A stretch of DNA of 64,000 nucleotides from Frankia sp. RB7 (GTDB taxonomy: Bacteria > Pseudomonadota > Alphaproteobacteria > Rhizobiales > Xanthobacteraceae): NCBI GenBank assembly GCA_030403585.1, contig JAUEPE010000002.1:62001-126000 (forward strand), written 5' to 3'. A program made the position numbers and the translations under genes. The notes beneath the pieces are model-generated. The model was given only the letters and a program-made list of their open reading frames with translations, made no database searches and was not told the origin of the DNA. Within the stretch, counting starts at the first letter, position 1. The number at the start of each line of letters is the position of its first letter. Positions 1 through 10,107 of this stretch are shown here, in pieces.

Positions 1-140
1 GAACGACGACGCTGGAAGGCATTTTTGACACGATCGACGACACCGGCTGCCTGATCGTCCGCACCGCGGAGGGACGGCGCGTGCCAGTCGCCGCGGGCGA
101 GGTGTTCTTCGGCCCGGTCCGTTCGGTGGGAGCTGCATGA
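1..140 (+). CDS. birA: Biotin--[acetyl-CoA-carboxylase] ligase, C-terminal end (partial)
   Basis: The window opens inside this gene; only about 45 C-terminal residues are visible. The frame reads LEGIFDTIDDTGCLIVR and later VAAGEVFFG, which resembles the C-terminal SH3-like domain of bacterial biotin protein ligases, where a G-rich turn and a final hydrophobic strand close the fold. Its stop codon overlaps the start of the RNase J gene (ATGA, 4 nt), so the two are translationally coupled. birA directly before rnj is the usual order in Bradyrhizobium and relatives. The N-terminal catalytic part lies outside the window, so the call rests on this tail and on synteny. Confidence 0.75.
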   Translation, partial: TTTLEGIFDTIDDTGCLIVRTAEGRRVPVAAGEVFFGPVRSVGAA

Positions 141-1810
141 TGGCGAAACCCGACGAACTGGTATTTGCGCCGCTCGGCGGTGTCGGCGAGATCGGCATGA
201 ATTTGTCGATTTACGGCCTTGGCAACCGCCAGCAGCGCGCCTGGCTGGCGGTCGATCTCGGCGTCTCCTTCGGCGACGAGGAGCACCTGCCCGGCATCGA
301 TCTGATCATGCCCGACATCAGCTTCCTGGAGAAGGAGCGCAAGAACTTGATGGGCCTGGTGCTGACCCACGCCCATGAGGACCATTTTGGCGCCATCATC
401 GATCTCTGGCCCCGGCTGAAATGCCCGATCTACGCCACGCAATTCAGCGCGGCGCTGTTCGAGGCCAAATGCGCCGCCGAGCGCAACGCGCCGAAGATCC
501 CGGTCACAGTCGTCCCGTCCGGCGGACGTATCGATGTCGGCCCGTTCAACGTCGAGTTCATTCCGGTCGCGCATTCGATTCCGGAATCCCATGCGCTCGC
601 GATTCACACCGAGGTCGGCACGGTGCTGCACACCGGCGACTGGAAGATTGACCCGACCCCCAATATCGGCCGCCCCACCGACGAGAAGCGGTTGCGCGAA
701 TTGGGCGAGGAGGGCGTGATCGCCCTGATCGGCGATTCCACCAACGCGGTGCGCGAAGGCCGCTCGCCCTCGGAAGCCGAGGTCGCCAAGACCATCATTG
801 AGTTGGTCAAGGCCGCCAAGGGCCGCGTCGCGGTCACGACCTTTGCTTCCAACGTCGCCCGCATCAAGGCTGTCGCTGACGCGGCGAAAGCCGCCGACCG
901 CGAGGTCGTCGTGGTCGGCCGCGCCATGGAGCGCGTGTCACAGGTGGCGCGCGAGACCGGCTATCTCGACGGCGTGCAAAGCTTCCGCTCGCCGGAGGTC
1001 TACGGCCATCTGCCGCAGGACAAGGTGCTCGCGCTTTGCACCGGCAGCCAGGGCGAGGCCCGCGCCGCGCTGGCACGCATCGCCAATGACGACCATCCCG
1101 AGATCACGCTGAACCGCGGCGACAGCGTGATCTTCTCCTCGCGTACCATCCCGGGCAACGAGAAGGCGGTCGGCGCGATCATCAACAATCTGATCCTCCA
1201 GGGCGTCGAGGTCATCACCGACCGCACCCATCTGGTCCACGTCTCCGGCCATCCGCGCCGCGACGAGCTGCGCGACATGATCTCCTGGGTGAAGCCGCAG
1301 CTCCTGATCCCAGTCCATGGCGAAGCCCTGCACTTGAATGAGCACGCCAAACTCGCGCGCGCTGCCGGCGTGCCGCGCGTGCTGGTCATTCGCAACGGCG
1401 ACCTCGTCAAGCTCGGTCCCGGCGATCCCGGCATCATCGGCGAGATACCGTCGGGCCGGCTCTACAAGGACGGCACCATTCTCGAGGATTCGAAGTCCCG
1501 TGCGGTAGTCGAGCGCCGCCGCATGGCGTTCTCCGGCTGCGCCTTCGTCGCCATCGCCATGACCGCGCAGGGCGAGCTTGTCGACGAGCCCGAGGTCGAT
1601 CTGGTCGGCATCCCCGAGAAGAACCGGGCGGGTGAACCCCTCGACGACATCGTTTTCGATGCCGTGATGTCCACGATCGAGGGCCTGCCGAAGGCGCGGC
1701 GCCGGGATCCGGATGCGCTGGCGGAATCGGTGCGACGCGCCGTCCGATCCGTGATCAACGAACATTGGGGCAAAAAGCCCCCCTGTCTGGTACACGTCCT
1801 GACGGTGTAA
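137..1810 (+). CDS. rnj: Ribonuclease J
   Basis: A 557-residue metallo-beta-lactamase/beta-CASP nuclease, the usual length for RNase J. The metal-binding motif HAHEDH lies at residues 78-83, and a later HTGDWKID carries further metal ligands. The beta-CASP region follows, and the VHVSGHPRRDEL segment matches the RNase J motif near the active site. RNase J is an exo/endoribonuclease acting on 5'-monophosphorylated RNA in rRNA maturation and mRNA turnover in the cytoplasm. The gene overlaps birA by 4 nt. Two adjacent ATGs (137 and 140) are possible starts; the first couples to the birA stop. The next gene, mce, begins 11 nt after the stop. Confidence 0.95.
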   Translation: MMAKPDELVFAPLGGVGEIGMNLSIYGLGNRQQRAWLAVDLGVSFGDEEHLPGIDLIMPDISFLEKERKNLMGLVLTHAHEDHFGAIIDLWPRLKCPIYATQFSAALFEAKCAAERNAPKIPVTVVPSGGRIDVGPFNVEFIPVAHSIPESHALAIHTEVGTVLHTGDWKIDPTPNIGRPTDEKRLRELGEEGVIALIGDSTNAVREGRSPSEAEVAKTIIELVKAAKGRVAVTTFASNVARIKAVADAAKAADREVVVVGRAMERVSQVARETGYLDGVQSFRSPEVYGHLPQDKVLALCTGSQGEARAALARIANDDHPEITLNRGDSVIFSSRTIPGNEKAVGAIINNLILQGVEVITDRTHLVHVSGHPRRDELRDMISWVKPQLLIPVHGEALHLNEHAKLARAAGVPRVLVIRNGDLVKLGPGDPGIIGEIPSGRLYKDGTILEDSKSRAVVERRRMAFSGCAFVAIAMTAQGELVDEPEVDLVGIPEKNRAGEPLDDIVFDAVMSTIEGLPKARRRDPDALAESVRRAVRSVINEHWGKKPPCLVHVLTV

Positions 1811-1821
1811 GGGAGAGAAAC

Positions 1822-2226
1822 ATGCTGGGCCGGCTCAACCATGTCGCGATCGCGACCAAGGACGCCGTCAAGGCTGCCAAGATTTACGGCGCGGCGTTCG
1901 GGGCGGAGATTTCTGACGCTGTGCCGCTGCCCGAGCATGGCGTCACTACTGTGTTCGCGACGCTCCCCAACACCAAGATCGAGTTCATCGAGCCGCTCGG
2001 CGAGACCTCGCCGATCGCAAAGTTTCTCGACCGCAATGCCGACGGCGGCATCCACCATATCTGCTACGAGGTCGTCGACATCATCACCTCGCGCGACACG
2101 CTGGTGAAGGAGGGCGCGCGGGTGCTTGGCGACGGCGTGCCGAAAATCGGCGCCCACGGCAAGCCGGTGCTGTTCCTGCACCCGAAGGACTTTTCCGGCG
2201 CGCTGGTCGAAATCGAGCAGGCGTAG
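1822..2226 (+). CDS. mce: Methylmalonyl-CoA epimerase
   Basis: A 134-residue VOC-superfamily protein starting MLGRLNHVAIATKD. The ATG at 1822 has a purine-rich site (gggagagaaa) just upstream; longer open readings start inside rnj and are unlikely. VOC metal ligands are visible as the His of NHVAIA, the His pair of GGIHHICYEV and a C-terminal Glu (LVEIEQA). The enzyme interconverts (R)- and (S)-methylmalonyl-CoA in propionyl-CoA catabolism. It lies 11 nt after rnj and 10 nt before the DUF1467 gene, so all are probably cotranscribed. The rnj-mce pairing is common in this family of bacteria. Confidence 0.93.
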   Translation: MLGRLNHVAIATKDAVKAAKIYGAAFGAEISDAVPLPEHGVTTVFATLPNTKIEFIEPLGETSPIAKFLDRNADGGIHHICYEVVDIITSRDTLVKEGARVLGDGVPKIGAHGKPVLFLHPKDFSGALVEIEQA

Positions 2227-2236
2227 GGCCGCACCC

Positions 2237-2512
2237 ATGGCCGCTCAGATATCAACCGCGCTCGCGATCTACTTCGTCATCTGGTGGATCGCATTGTTTC
2301 TGACACTGCCGTTCGGCGTGCGCAGCCAGCACGAAGACGGCGTCGGCGCGCCCGGCACCGACCCCGGCGCACCGGTCCTGACCGGCATGAAGCGCAAGCT
2401 GATCTGGACCACGATCATCTCGGCGATCATCTATGGCCTCGGGATGGCCGCCTATGAGGCCGGCTATCTCTCGATCGAGCGGCTGTCGAAGTTGATGGGA
2501 ATGCCGTTTTAG
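2237..2512 (+). CDS. DUF1467 family inner-membrane protein
   Basis: A 91-residue protein with two predicted membrane helices, at about residues 7-26 and 55-75. Between them lies a polar loop containing LPFGVRSQHEDG and a GTDPGAP segment, which is the recognisable DUF1467 pattern in alphaproteobacteria. The ATG at 2237 follows mce by 10 nt; upstream in-frame starts fall inside mce. Function is unknown. The family is habitually found between mce and proS in rhizobia, which matches the backbone here except that proS is displaced about 25 kb to the right. Confidence 0.85.
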   Translation: MAAQISTALAIYFVIWWIALFLTLPFGVRSQHEDGVGAPGTDPGAPVLTGMKRKLIWTTIISAIIYGLGMAAYEAGYLSIERLSKLMGMPF

Positions 2513-2545
2513 CGATTTTGCAGTTGCGTCTGGTTGGGAGAGCAA

Positions 2546-2893
2546 ATGACTTTTCAGAGGATCGTCGTCGCGCTTCTGGTGCTGATCGTCGCCGGTCTTG
2601 GCGCCATGGGCTATTTCGAGTGGCGGATGGCCGTGCAGGCGCGAACGCTGAAGGCGTTCATCGAGGGCTATGTCTTCAATGAGGCCGTGATGGCCTGCGA
2701 GCAGACCAAGAGCTCGACGCCGTTCAAATGGAACGGCGGAAAAAGCACCTCGGTCATCGGCCTGAACTCGGTCAAGCCTGACAAATACACCGTCAGCGCC
2801 AGCTACACGCTGGTGGCGGACAACGTCTATTGCGATTACGATCCGATCAAAAGAAAGGCCGAGATCGGCTCGAGCTTCCTGGAGCGGGAGTAA
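2546..2893 (+). CDS. Hypothetical membrane-anchored protein
   Basis: A 115-residue protein. The ATG at 2546 follows a gggagagc ribosome-binding site; a TTG at 2534 is a possible but weaker start. Residues 5-26 form a single hydrophobic helix (signal anchor), followed by a polar domain predicted to be periplasmic. Two cysteines (about 51 and 96) could pair in that compartment. I do not recognise the family. Composition and codon use look like the neighbours, and the frame is intact, so it is probably real. It lies 33 nt after the DUF1467 gene and 33 nt before the methylthioribose kinase gene. Confidence 0.6.
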   Translation: MTFQRIVVALLVLIVAGLGAMGYFEWRMAVQARTLKAFIEGYVFNEAVMACEQTKSSTPFKWNGGKSTSVIGLNSVKPDKYTVSASYTLVADNVYCDYDPIKRKAEIGSSFLERE

Positions 2894-2926
2894 CGATCCG
2901 GCCACCAAGCATGGGATGGCATCGTC

Positions 2927-4216
2927 ATGACCGGGAGCCGGACGGGGGACTATCGGATTTTGCAGGAAGCAGCCTTGCGGGACTATCTCGCGAGCCTGCC
3001 TGACATCGCGGCACTGCTCGGCGGCGCGCCGGCCGCCTGGGCGATCACCGAGGTCGGCGACGGCAATCTCAACCTCGTCTTCATCGTCAAGGGCGACCGC
3101 GGCGGCATCGCCGTGAAGCAGGCGCTGCCTTACGTCCGCCTCGTCGGCGAGAGCTGGCCGCTGCCGTTGTCGCGGGCCCATTACGAATATCTCGCGCTGA
3201 CCCGGCAAGCCCAGCTCGCGCCTGGCCTCGTGCCGGCGCTGCTGCACCACAACGAGACGCTGGCGCTCACAGTGATGGAGCTGCTCGAGCCCCATATCAT
3301 CATGCGCAAGGGGCTGGTCGCGGGCACGCGCTATCCGCGCTTCGTCGACGAGATCACGACGTTCATGGCGCGGACGCTGTTCTTCACCTCCGACATCGCG
3401 CGCACAGCCGCGGAGAAGAAGGAGGCCATCGCGGCGTTCGCCGGCAACCATGCGCTGTGCAAGATCACCGAGGATCTGATCTTCACCGATCCCTATCGCA
3501 TCGCCGGGCAGAACCGCTGGACCGCGCCGTATCTCGACGGCCTGGCCGCGTCCTTGCGCGATGACATGGAGCTGCATGTCGCGATCTCCCGGCTGAAGCT
3601 GAAATTCATGGCAAGCCCGGAAGCACTGCTGCATGGCGATCTCCACACCGGTTCGATCATGGTGACGGAGAGCGAGACTCGCGTGATCGACCCCGAATTC
3701 GCCTTCTATGGCCCGATGGGTTTTGACGTCGGCGCGGTGCTGGCCAATCTCCTGATGGCCTTTTTTGCCTCTGCCGGTCACGAGCGCGCGCCGGGCGAAC
3801 GGCAGGCATTTGAGAGCTGGGTGCTGGAGACAGTCGAGAAAGTCTGGAACGAGTTCGCGCGAAAATTCGTCGAGCTCTGGCGGTCGGACGCCGGCGGCGA
3901 CGCCTATCCAGTCTCGCTGTTCGCGGGCGAGAAGGGCGCCGCGCGGCTGGAGCTCGAGCGGCAGGCCTATATGCAGCGTCTCTTCACCGACACCGTCGGC
4001 TTCGCCGCCGCCAAGACCATTCGCCGCATCTTCGGCCTCGCGCACAACATCGATTTCGAGCTGATCGAGGATCCCAGGAAGCGCGCCGTCAGCGAAGCCC
4101 GCGCCGTGCGGCTGGCGCGCGGGATGATGGTGGAGGCGGTGGCGTTTCGGACGATCGCCGACGTCACCGGGGCTGCAAGGAAACTGCGGGACTGGCAGCC
4201 GGAGCTAGTCGGCTGA
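2927..4216 (+). CDS. mtnK: S-methyl-5-thioribose kinase
   Basis: A 429-residue kinase of the aminoglycoside-phosphotransferase/choline-kinase fold, the expected length for MtnK. The N-terminal part has VGDGNLNLVFIVKG and the IAVKQALPYVR strand that supplies the nucleotide-binding Lys. The catalytic loop is HGDLHTGS at residues 236-243, and the metal-binding motif is DPEFAFYGPMGFDVG, starting near residue 255. MtnK phosphorylates methylthioribose, feeding the methionine salvage pathway with methylthioribose-1-phosphate. Its usual partner mtnA (isomerase) is not seen in the window. The start ATG lacks a strong ribosome-binding site. Confidence 0.88.
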   Translation: MTGSRTGDYRILQEAALRDYLASLPDIAALLGGAPAAWAITEVGDGNLNLVFIVKGDRGGIAVKQALPYVRLVGESWPLPLSRAHYEYLALTRQAQLAPGLVPALLHHNETLALTVMELLEPHIIMRKGLVAGTRYPRFVDEITTFMARTLFFTSDIARTAAEKKEAIAAFAGNHALCKITEDLIFTDPYRIAGQNRWTAPYLDGLAASLRDDMELHVAISRLKLKFMASPEALLHGDLHTGSIMVTESETRVIDPEFAFYGPMGFDVGAVLANLLMAFFASAGHERAPGERQAFESWVLETVEKVWNEFARKFVELWRSDAGGDAYPVSLFAGEKGAARLELERQAYMQRLFTDTVGFAAAKTIRRIFGLAHNIDFELIEDPRKRAVSEARAVRLARGMMVEAVAFRTIADVTGAARKLRDWQPELVG

Positions 4217-4680
4217 CGGAGCCTCAGAGCGAGGAGCGCACCTTCACGCTCACAATGACAAACCGGGCAACCGGCGCAACTGTTTCACCGTCACCCCCGC
4301 GCAACGGCGAAGCCGTTGTCGCTGGAGGTGCCGGAGCGAAGCGGAGGCCTCGAAGGGCGACAGCCCGGCCGCATCGCGGCCGTTCATCCTTCGAGGCTCT
4401 CCATGGGACGCGTTGCGCCCCATGGAGAGCCTCAGGATGACGGTCACACTTCTACGAAAGCCCAAGGGGCCAGACGCACATCAATACAGCCGCATCGGAA
4501 GCGGACCGCCGTCCGGGCCAACCAGCAGCCCCCAAGTCTCGTTGGCCGCGACCTCGAGCTCGCGGTTTTGCGTCGCGCCGAGGCCCGGAACCGGCTGATC
4601 GCCATCAAAACGAAGCTTGCGTTCGACGGGCTCCGAATGATCAAATCTGTGATCGGAATACCTGCGTTGTTGGGGGACAC
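4217..4680. other. Intergenic region with a palindromic repeat; no gene seen
   Basis: This 464-bp gap separates mtnK from the peptide ABC operon. Its left half carries a composite repeat whose core is the hairpin at 4384-4440. A 14-nt segment at 4348-4361 (cctcgaagggcgac) recurs at 16907-16920. The right half (4441-4680) probably holds the promoter of the ABC operon, but I could not assign convincing -35/-10 boxes. Open frames here have no recognisable product. Confidence 0.6.
4384..4440. repeat. Long intergenic hairpin repeat
   Basis: Arms 4384-4407 and 4418-4440 pair almost perfectly: tcatcct, a 2-nt bulge (tc), then gaggctctccatggg on the left; cccatggagagcctc then aggatga on the right. 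The loop is acgcgttgcg. Total stem is 22 bp. Palindromes of this kind (atcctt...aggatgac) are typical of dispersed intergenic repeats in Bradyrhizobium-like genomes; only one full copy was found here. It may act as an mRNA-stabilising or terminator-like structure after mtnK. Confidence 0.7.
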
Positions 4681-6270
4681 ATGATGTTCAGGATGTTGGC
4701 GATCGTCGCGGGCCTGGGACTGGCGCTCGCCGCCCCAGCGGAGGCACAGACACCGCGCAAGGGCGGAACCATCCGCATGACCGCGCCTTACGGCTCGAGC
4801 TTCACCAGCATGGACATTCACACCACCCAGCGCGCCCAGGACGAGATCTACGCCAAGGCCCTGCATCGCTCGCTCTACATCTGGGATTCCGCGGAAGGCA
4901 AGCCGATCCCGGAGCTTGCCAAGGAAGCCGTCGTCTCCGGCGGAGGTCTCGTTTACACCTTCAAGCTCCGCGACGACGCCTATTTCCACAACGGCCGCAA
5001 GATGACGGCCGACGACCTCATCTGGTCCTACAACCGCATCATGGACGGCACCAAGGCCTATCCCGGCGCGCGCTATGTCCGCATCATCGAGGGCGCAGCC
5101 GCGGTGGAGAAGGGCCAGGCCAAGGAAATCTCCGGCCTGAAGAAGATCGACGACTTCACCGTCGAGATGAAGCTGACCGAGAAGGTCGATCCAGCCTTCT
5201 ACTTGTTCACCGCGCTGACCTCGATCTATCCCGCCGACGAGGCGGTCAAGGACAGCTTCATCCAGCATCCGATCGGTCTTGGACCGTTCAAATTCGTCGA
5301 GCACGTGCCGGGGTCGCGCATCGTCCTGGAGCGGTGGGACCGGTTCTACAAGCCCGGCAAGCCCTATGCCGACAAGGTCATCGTGTCGATCATGGGCGAA
5401 GCGGCTGCGCGTGATGTCGCCTTCCGCAACAAGGAGATCGACACCTCCGTGCTCGGGCCGGCGCAATATGTCGCCTATCAGGCCGACCCCAACCTCAAGG
5501 GCACCATTGCCGAGGTCGCCGAGGTTTTTACGCGCTACATGGGCATGAATCCTGCGTTCAAGCCGTTCGCCGACAAGCGCGTCCGGCAGGCGATGAACTA
5601 TGCAATCGACACCGATTTGATCATCAACAAGCTGGTCAAGGGCAAGGCCTATCGTGCCACCAGCTGGCTGCCGCTGACTTCGCCGGCCTACGACAAGGCG
5701 ATGAAGCCTTATGCCTTCGATCCCGCCAAGGCCAAGCAACTGCTCGCTGACGCCGGCTATCCTTCCGGCTTCGAGTTCGAATGGACCACCAGCCAGAATG
5801 AAAGCTGGGGCCTGCCGATCGTCTCGGCCGTGATCCCGATGCTGGACAAGGTCGGCATCAAGGTGAAGGTCAAGCAGGTCGAGGCCGCCGTGCTGTCCGA
5901 GGTGGTTCGCAGCGGCGACTACCAGGCCTTCATCTATTCCCAGCAGACCGGCCCGGATCCCCAGGCGGCGTTGAAATGCTTCCACTCGTCGACGCCGCAA
6001 TCGGCCTGCAACTACATGAATTTCAAGAATGCCGAGTTCGACAAGATTCTCGACGAGGCGGGTCAGTCCGACGACGCTGCCAAGCGGACCCAGCTGCTGC
6101 AGAAGGCCAATGCGCTGCTCTACGAGGAGGCGCCAGTCTGGTTCTTCAATTACAACAAGGCGGTCATGGCTGTGCAGCCGTGGCTTCACGGAATTCAGCT
6201 CAACGCGACGGAGCTGACCCATCAGAACGTCGAGGACGTCTGGGTCGACGAGACTTCGCCTGCGAAGTGA
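4681..6270 (+). CDS. ABC transporter substrate-binding protein, family 5 (peptide/nickel type)
   Basis: A 529-residue periplasmic binding protein with an N-terminal signal peptide (hydrophobic stretch ending APAEAQ, cleavage near residue 23). The family 5 signature appears early (TFKLRDDAYFHNGRKMTADD), and the region around ALKCFHSSTPQSACNYMNF is typical of the ligand cleft. It should capture dipeptides, oligopeptides or similar ligands and deliver them to the two permeases immediately downstream. The true ligand cannot be told from sequence. ATG codons at 4681 and 4684 are both possible; a gttgggggac box precedes them. First gene of a five-gene importer operon. Confidence 0.9.
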   Translation: MMFRMLAIVAGLGLALAAPAEAQTPRKGGTIRMTAPYGSSFTSMDIHTTQRAQDEIYAKALHRSLYIWDSAEGKPIPELAKEAVVSGGGLVYTFKLRDDAYFHNGRKMTADDLIWSYNRIMDGTKAYPGARYVRIIEGAAAVEKGQAKEISGLKKIDDFTVEMKLTEKVDPAFYLFTALTSIYPADEAVKDSFIQHPIGLGPFKFVEHVPGSRIVLERWDRFYKPGKPYADKVIVSIMGEAAARDVAFRNKEIDTSVLGPAQYVAYQADPNLKGTIAEVAEVFTRYMGMNPAFKPFADKRVRQAMNYAIDTDLIINKLVKGKAYRATSWLPLTSPAYDKAMKPYAFDPAKAKQLLADAGYPSGFEFEWTTSQNESWGLPIVSAVIPMLDKVGIKVKVKQVEAAVLSEVVRSGDYQAFIYSQQTGPDPQAALKCFHSSTPQSACNYMNFKNAEFDKILDEAGQSDDAAKRTQLLQKANALLYEEAPVWFFNYNKAVMAVQPWLHGIQLNATELTHQNVEDVWVDETSPAK

Positions 6271-6323
6271 TACGCGTTCTCGTGCTCCCCCCGTCACGAT
6301 GAGCGATGGGGGGAGGGAAGAAA

Positions 6324-7253
6324 GTGCCGATGCTCTCCTTCCTGATCCGCCGCCTCCTGCAGACCATTCCGACCGTGCTCGCTGTCGTGGCTCTGGTGTT
6401 CGTGCTGTTCAGCGTCGTTCCCGGCAGCATCGTCTCGTCCATGAGCGACGACGCCGATCCCCAGGTCGAGCTGCGGCTGAAGAAGCAGCTTGGCCTCGAC
6501 GATCCCGTCTATGTGCGTTTCGGCGCCTATATCGCCAAGCTCGCCACCGGTGATTTCGGCACGTCGTTCCGGACCCGCGAGCCTGTCACGACCATGATCG
6601 CCAAGCGGGCCTGGCCGACGCTGCAGTTGGTCTTCACCGCCATGGCGTTTGCGGTTCTGCTCGGCGTGCCGCTCGGCTTCATCGCAGCATTGCAGCCCGG
6701 CGGTCTCGTCGACACGCTCGCGATGGTCTTGGCGGTGTCGGGCCTGTCCATTGCAAAGTTCTGGCTCGGGTTGGTGCTGATGTATCTGTTTGCGCTGAAG
6801 CTCGGCTGGCTGCCGAGTTTCGGCTATGGCGATGGCGGCCTGAAATATCTGATCCTCCCGGCCGTGACGCTCGGCGTCTCGCCGATGGCGCTGTTTGCCC
6901 GGACGACGCGCGCAGCAGTCCTCGAGATCATGACGGCCGATTTCGTCCGCACCGCGCGCTCCAAGGGCATGAGCGAGACCCGGGTGGTGAAGTGGCATGT
7001 GATGCGCAACGCGCTCGTCATCATTCTCACCACCGTCGGCCTGCAGTTCGGCGGGCTGATGGGGCAGGCGGTCGTCGTCGAGAAACTGTTCTCATGGCCG
7101 GGCATCGGCTCGCTGCTGGTCGACAGCGTCCTGCAGCGCGACATTCCGGCCGTTCAGGGCTCCATTCTCGTGGTGGTGCTGGCCTTTCTCGCGATCAATT
7201 TGCTGATCGACCTGCTCTACGGCGTGATCGATCCCAGGATCAGATACGCATGA
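6324..7253 (+). CDS. ABC transporter permease, DppB/OppB type
   Basis: A 309-residue inner-membrane permease with an N-terminal helix (LIRRLLQTIPTVLAVVALVFVLF) and about six membrane segments. The cytoplasmic EAA loop reads DFVRTARSKGMSETRVVKWHV, which contacts the ATPase. The protein ends in the usual YGVIDPRIRYA. A GTG at 6324 lies 7 nt after a ggagg box and is favoured; ATG 6330 (MLSFLIRRL) and an upstream ATG at 6306 are alternatives. The stop overlaps the next start (ATGA). Works with the permease at 7250 to form the membrane channel. Confidence 0.9.
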   Translation: MPMLSFLIRRLLQTIPTVLAVVALVFVLFSVVPGSIVSSMSDDADPQVELRLKKQLGLDDPVYVRFGAYIAKLATGDFGTSFRTREPVTTMIAKRAWPTLQLVFTAMAFAVLLGVPLGFIAALQPGGLVDTLAMVLAVSGLSIAKFWLGLVLMYLFALKLGWLPSFGYGDGGLKYLILPAVTLGVSPMALFARTTRAAVLEIMTADFVRTARSKGMSETRVVKWHVMRNALVIILTTVGLQFGGLMGQAVVVEKLFSWPGIGSLLVDSVLQRDIPAVQGSILVVVLAFLAINLLIDLLYGVIDPRIRYA

Positions 7254-8071
7254 AGCTCCGCGCCAATCTCATCATCGGTGGCGCCTTGTTCGCGCTCGCG
7301 ATCCTGGTCGGTGTGCTCGCGCCGTGGCTGGCGCACACCGATCCCGTCATGGACGCCAATCTGCTGAACGCGGAGGAGCCTCCGAGCTGGACCTGGTGGT
7401 TCGGCACCGACGACCAGGGCCGCGACATCTATTCCCGGGTCGTCTACGGCGCGCGCATCTCACTGACGGTCGGCATCGTCTCGCAGCTCATCAACAGCGT
7501 CATCGGCGTGGCGCTGGGCCTGAGCGCCGGCTATTGGGGCGGCTGGTGGGACGACGTCGTCAACGCCCTGACCAATGTCATGCTCGCGATCCCCTCGCTG
7601 ATCTTTGCGCTCGCCATCATGGCGGTGCTTGGACCCGGCCTGACCAGCCTGCTGATCGCGCTGGGGCTCACGAACTGGTCCTTCACCTGCCGGATCGCGC
7701 GCGCCTCGGCGCTGTCGCTGCGAAGCCAGGGCTATGTGCAGGCCGCGACCGTGCTCGGCTATGGCGATCTGCGCATCATGATCACGCAGCTCTTGCCGAA
7801 CATGCTGGGGCCGATCGTCGTCATCGGCACGCTCGGTATGGGCAGCGCGGTCCTGTCCGAGGCCGCGTTGTCTTTCCTCGGCCTCGGCGTCCGCCCGCCG
7901 TTTCCGAGCTGGGGCAGCATGCTGTCGGACGCCCGCGACCAGATCACGACGGCGCCGTGGCTCTCGGTGTTTCCGGGCCTCGCGATCTTCCTGACGGTGC
8001 TCGGCCTCAACCTGCTCGGCGACGGCCTGCGCGACATTCTTGATCCGCAATCGCGGAGCCGGCGGACATGA
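7250..8071 (+). CDS. ABC transporter permease, DppC/OppC type
   Basis: A 273-residue permease. Residues 10-27 form the first membrane helix, followed by the DppC hallmark GTDDQGRDIYSRVVYGARISL near residues 47-67. The EAA loop is around QGYVQAATVLGYGDLRIM. It overlaps the upstream permease gene by 4 nt and the downstream ATPase gene by 4 nt, so the operon is tightly coupled. Upstream in-frame starts within the previous gene are unlikely. It pairs with the DppB-like subunit. Confidence 0.9.
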   Translation: MKLRANLIIGGALFALAILVGVLAPWLAHTDPVMDANLLNAEEPPSWTWWFGTDDQGRDIYSRVVYGARISLTVGIVSQLINSVIGVALGLSAGYWGGWWDDVVNALTNVMLAIPSLIFALAIMAVLGPGLTSLLIALGLTNWSFTCRIARASALSLRSQGYVQAATVLGYGDLRIMITQLLPNMLGPIVVIGTLGMGSAVLSEAALSFLGLGVRPPFPSWGSMLSDARDQITTAPWLSVFPGLAIFLTVLGLNLLGDGLRDILDPQSRSRRT

Positions 8072-9040
8072 CCGGCGCGCCGCTGATCGAGGTCGAGGAT
8101 TTGCGCATCGATCTCGACGATGGATCGCGGCGCGTTGCGGCAGCCGAGGGCATCTCATTCCGCATCGATCGCGGCGAGACGTTTGGTCTTGTCGGCGAAT
8201 CCGGCTGTGGCAAGAGCATCACGGCGCTGGCCCTGATCGGCCTGCTGCGGCAGCCTTTGTCGATCGGCAGCGGCGTCATCCGGTTTGACGGGCGGGAGAT
8301 CCAGCACCTTTCGGCGACCGCGCAGCGGAACTTGCGCGGCAATCGCATCGCCATGATCTTTCAGGAGCCGATGACGGCGCTCAATCCGGTCTCGCCTGTC
8401 GGACGGCAGATCGCCGAGATGTTCGTGCTGCACAAGGGCAAGAGCTGGCGGGAGGCCAACCAGCTGGCGGTCGAGGCGCTGGCGAGTGTCCGCGTCCCCG
8501 CGCCGGAGCGGCGCGTGAAGGACTATCCGCACCAGCTCTCCGGAGGCATGCGCCAGCGCGTCATGATCGCCATTGCGCTCGCTTGCGGTCCGGATCTCCT
8601 GATCGCCGACGAGCCGACCACTGCGCTCGACGTCACCGTGCAGGCCGAAATCATCGAGCTGATGCGCAATCTCTGCGCGGAACGCGGCACGGCGATCCTG
8701 ATGATCAGCCACGATCTTGGCCTGGTCGCCAATGTCTGCCGCCGCGTAGCGGTGATGTATGCCGGCCGTATCGTCGAGGAGCGCGGCTCGGCCGATATCT
8801 TTCGCGCTCCCTCGCATCCCTATACCCAGGGCCTGGTCGACTCGCTGCCGCGGCTGGGCAGCCGTGCTGCGTTGGGCCGCAACAGGCTGAAAGAGATCGC
8901 GGGCGTCGTCCCGGCGATCACCAATTTTCCGGACGGCTGCCGGTTCAATCCGCGCTGCGCGAATGCGACCGACATATGCAGGAGCGTCGTGCCGACGGCG
9001 GATTTTCTGGAGGCGGGCGGTTTGGTGAGGTGTCATCACC

Positions 9041-9048
<8 letters not shown>
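8068..9048 (+). CDS. ABC transporter ATP-binding protein, DppD/OppD type
   Basis: A 326-residue ATPase. Walker A GESGCGKS lies at residues 43-50, the signature LSGGMRQR near 157-164, and Walker B LLIADE at 177-182, with an H-loop in LMISHDLGL. The C-terminal extension contains [14 protein letters not shown], the cysteine-containing tail typical of oligopeptide/dipeptide importer ATPases. One of two distinct ATPases of the importer. Overlaps its neighbours on both sides (4 nt upstream, 8 nt downstream). Confidence 0.92.
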
Positions 9049-10078
<1,030 letters not shown>

Positions 10079-10107
10079 AATTGAAGGTGGAGGTCCTGCT
10101 GGACACG

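Noticed and set aside
4444..6297. Long minus-strand open frame of 617 codons
   Set aside because: It lies opposite the peptide-binding-protein gene, which has clear family motifs and a signal peptide. Long antisense frames are expected at this G+C content.
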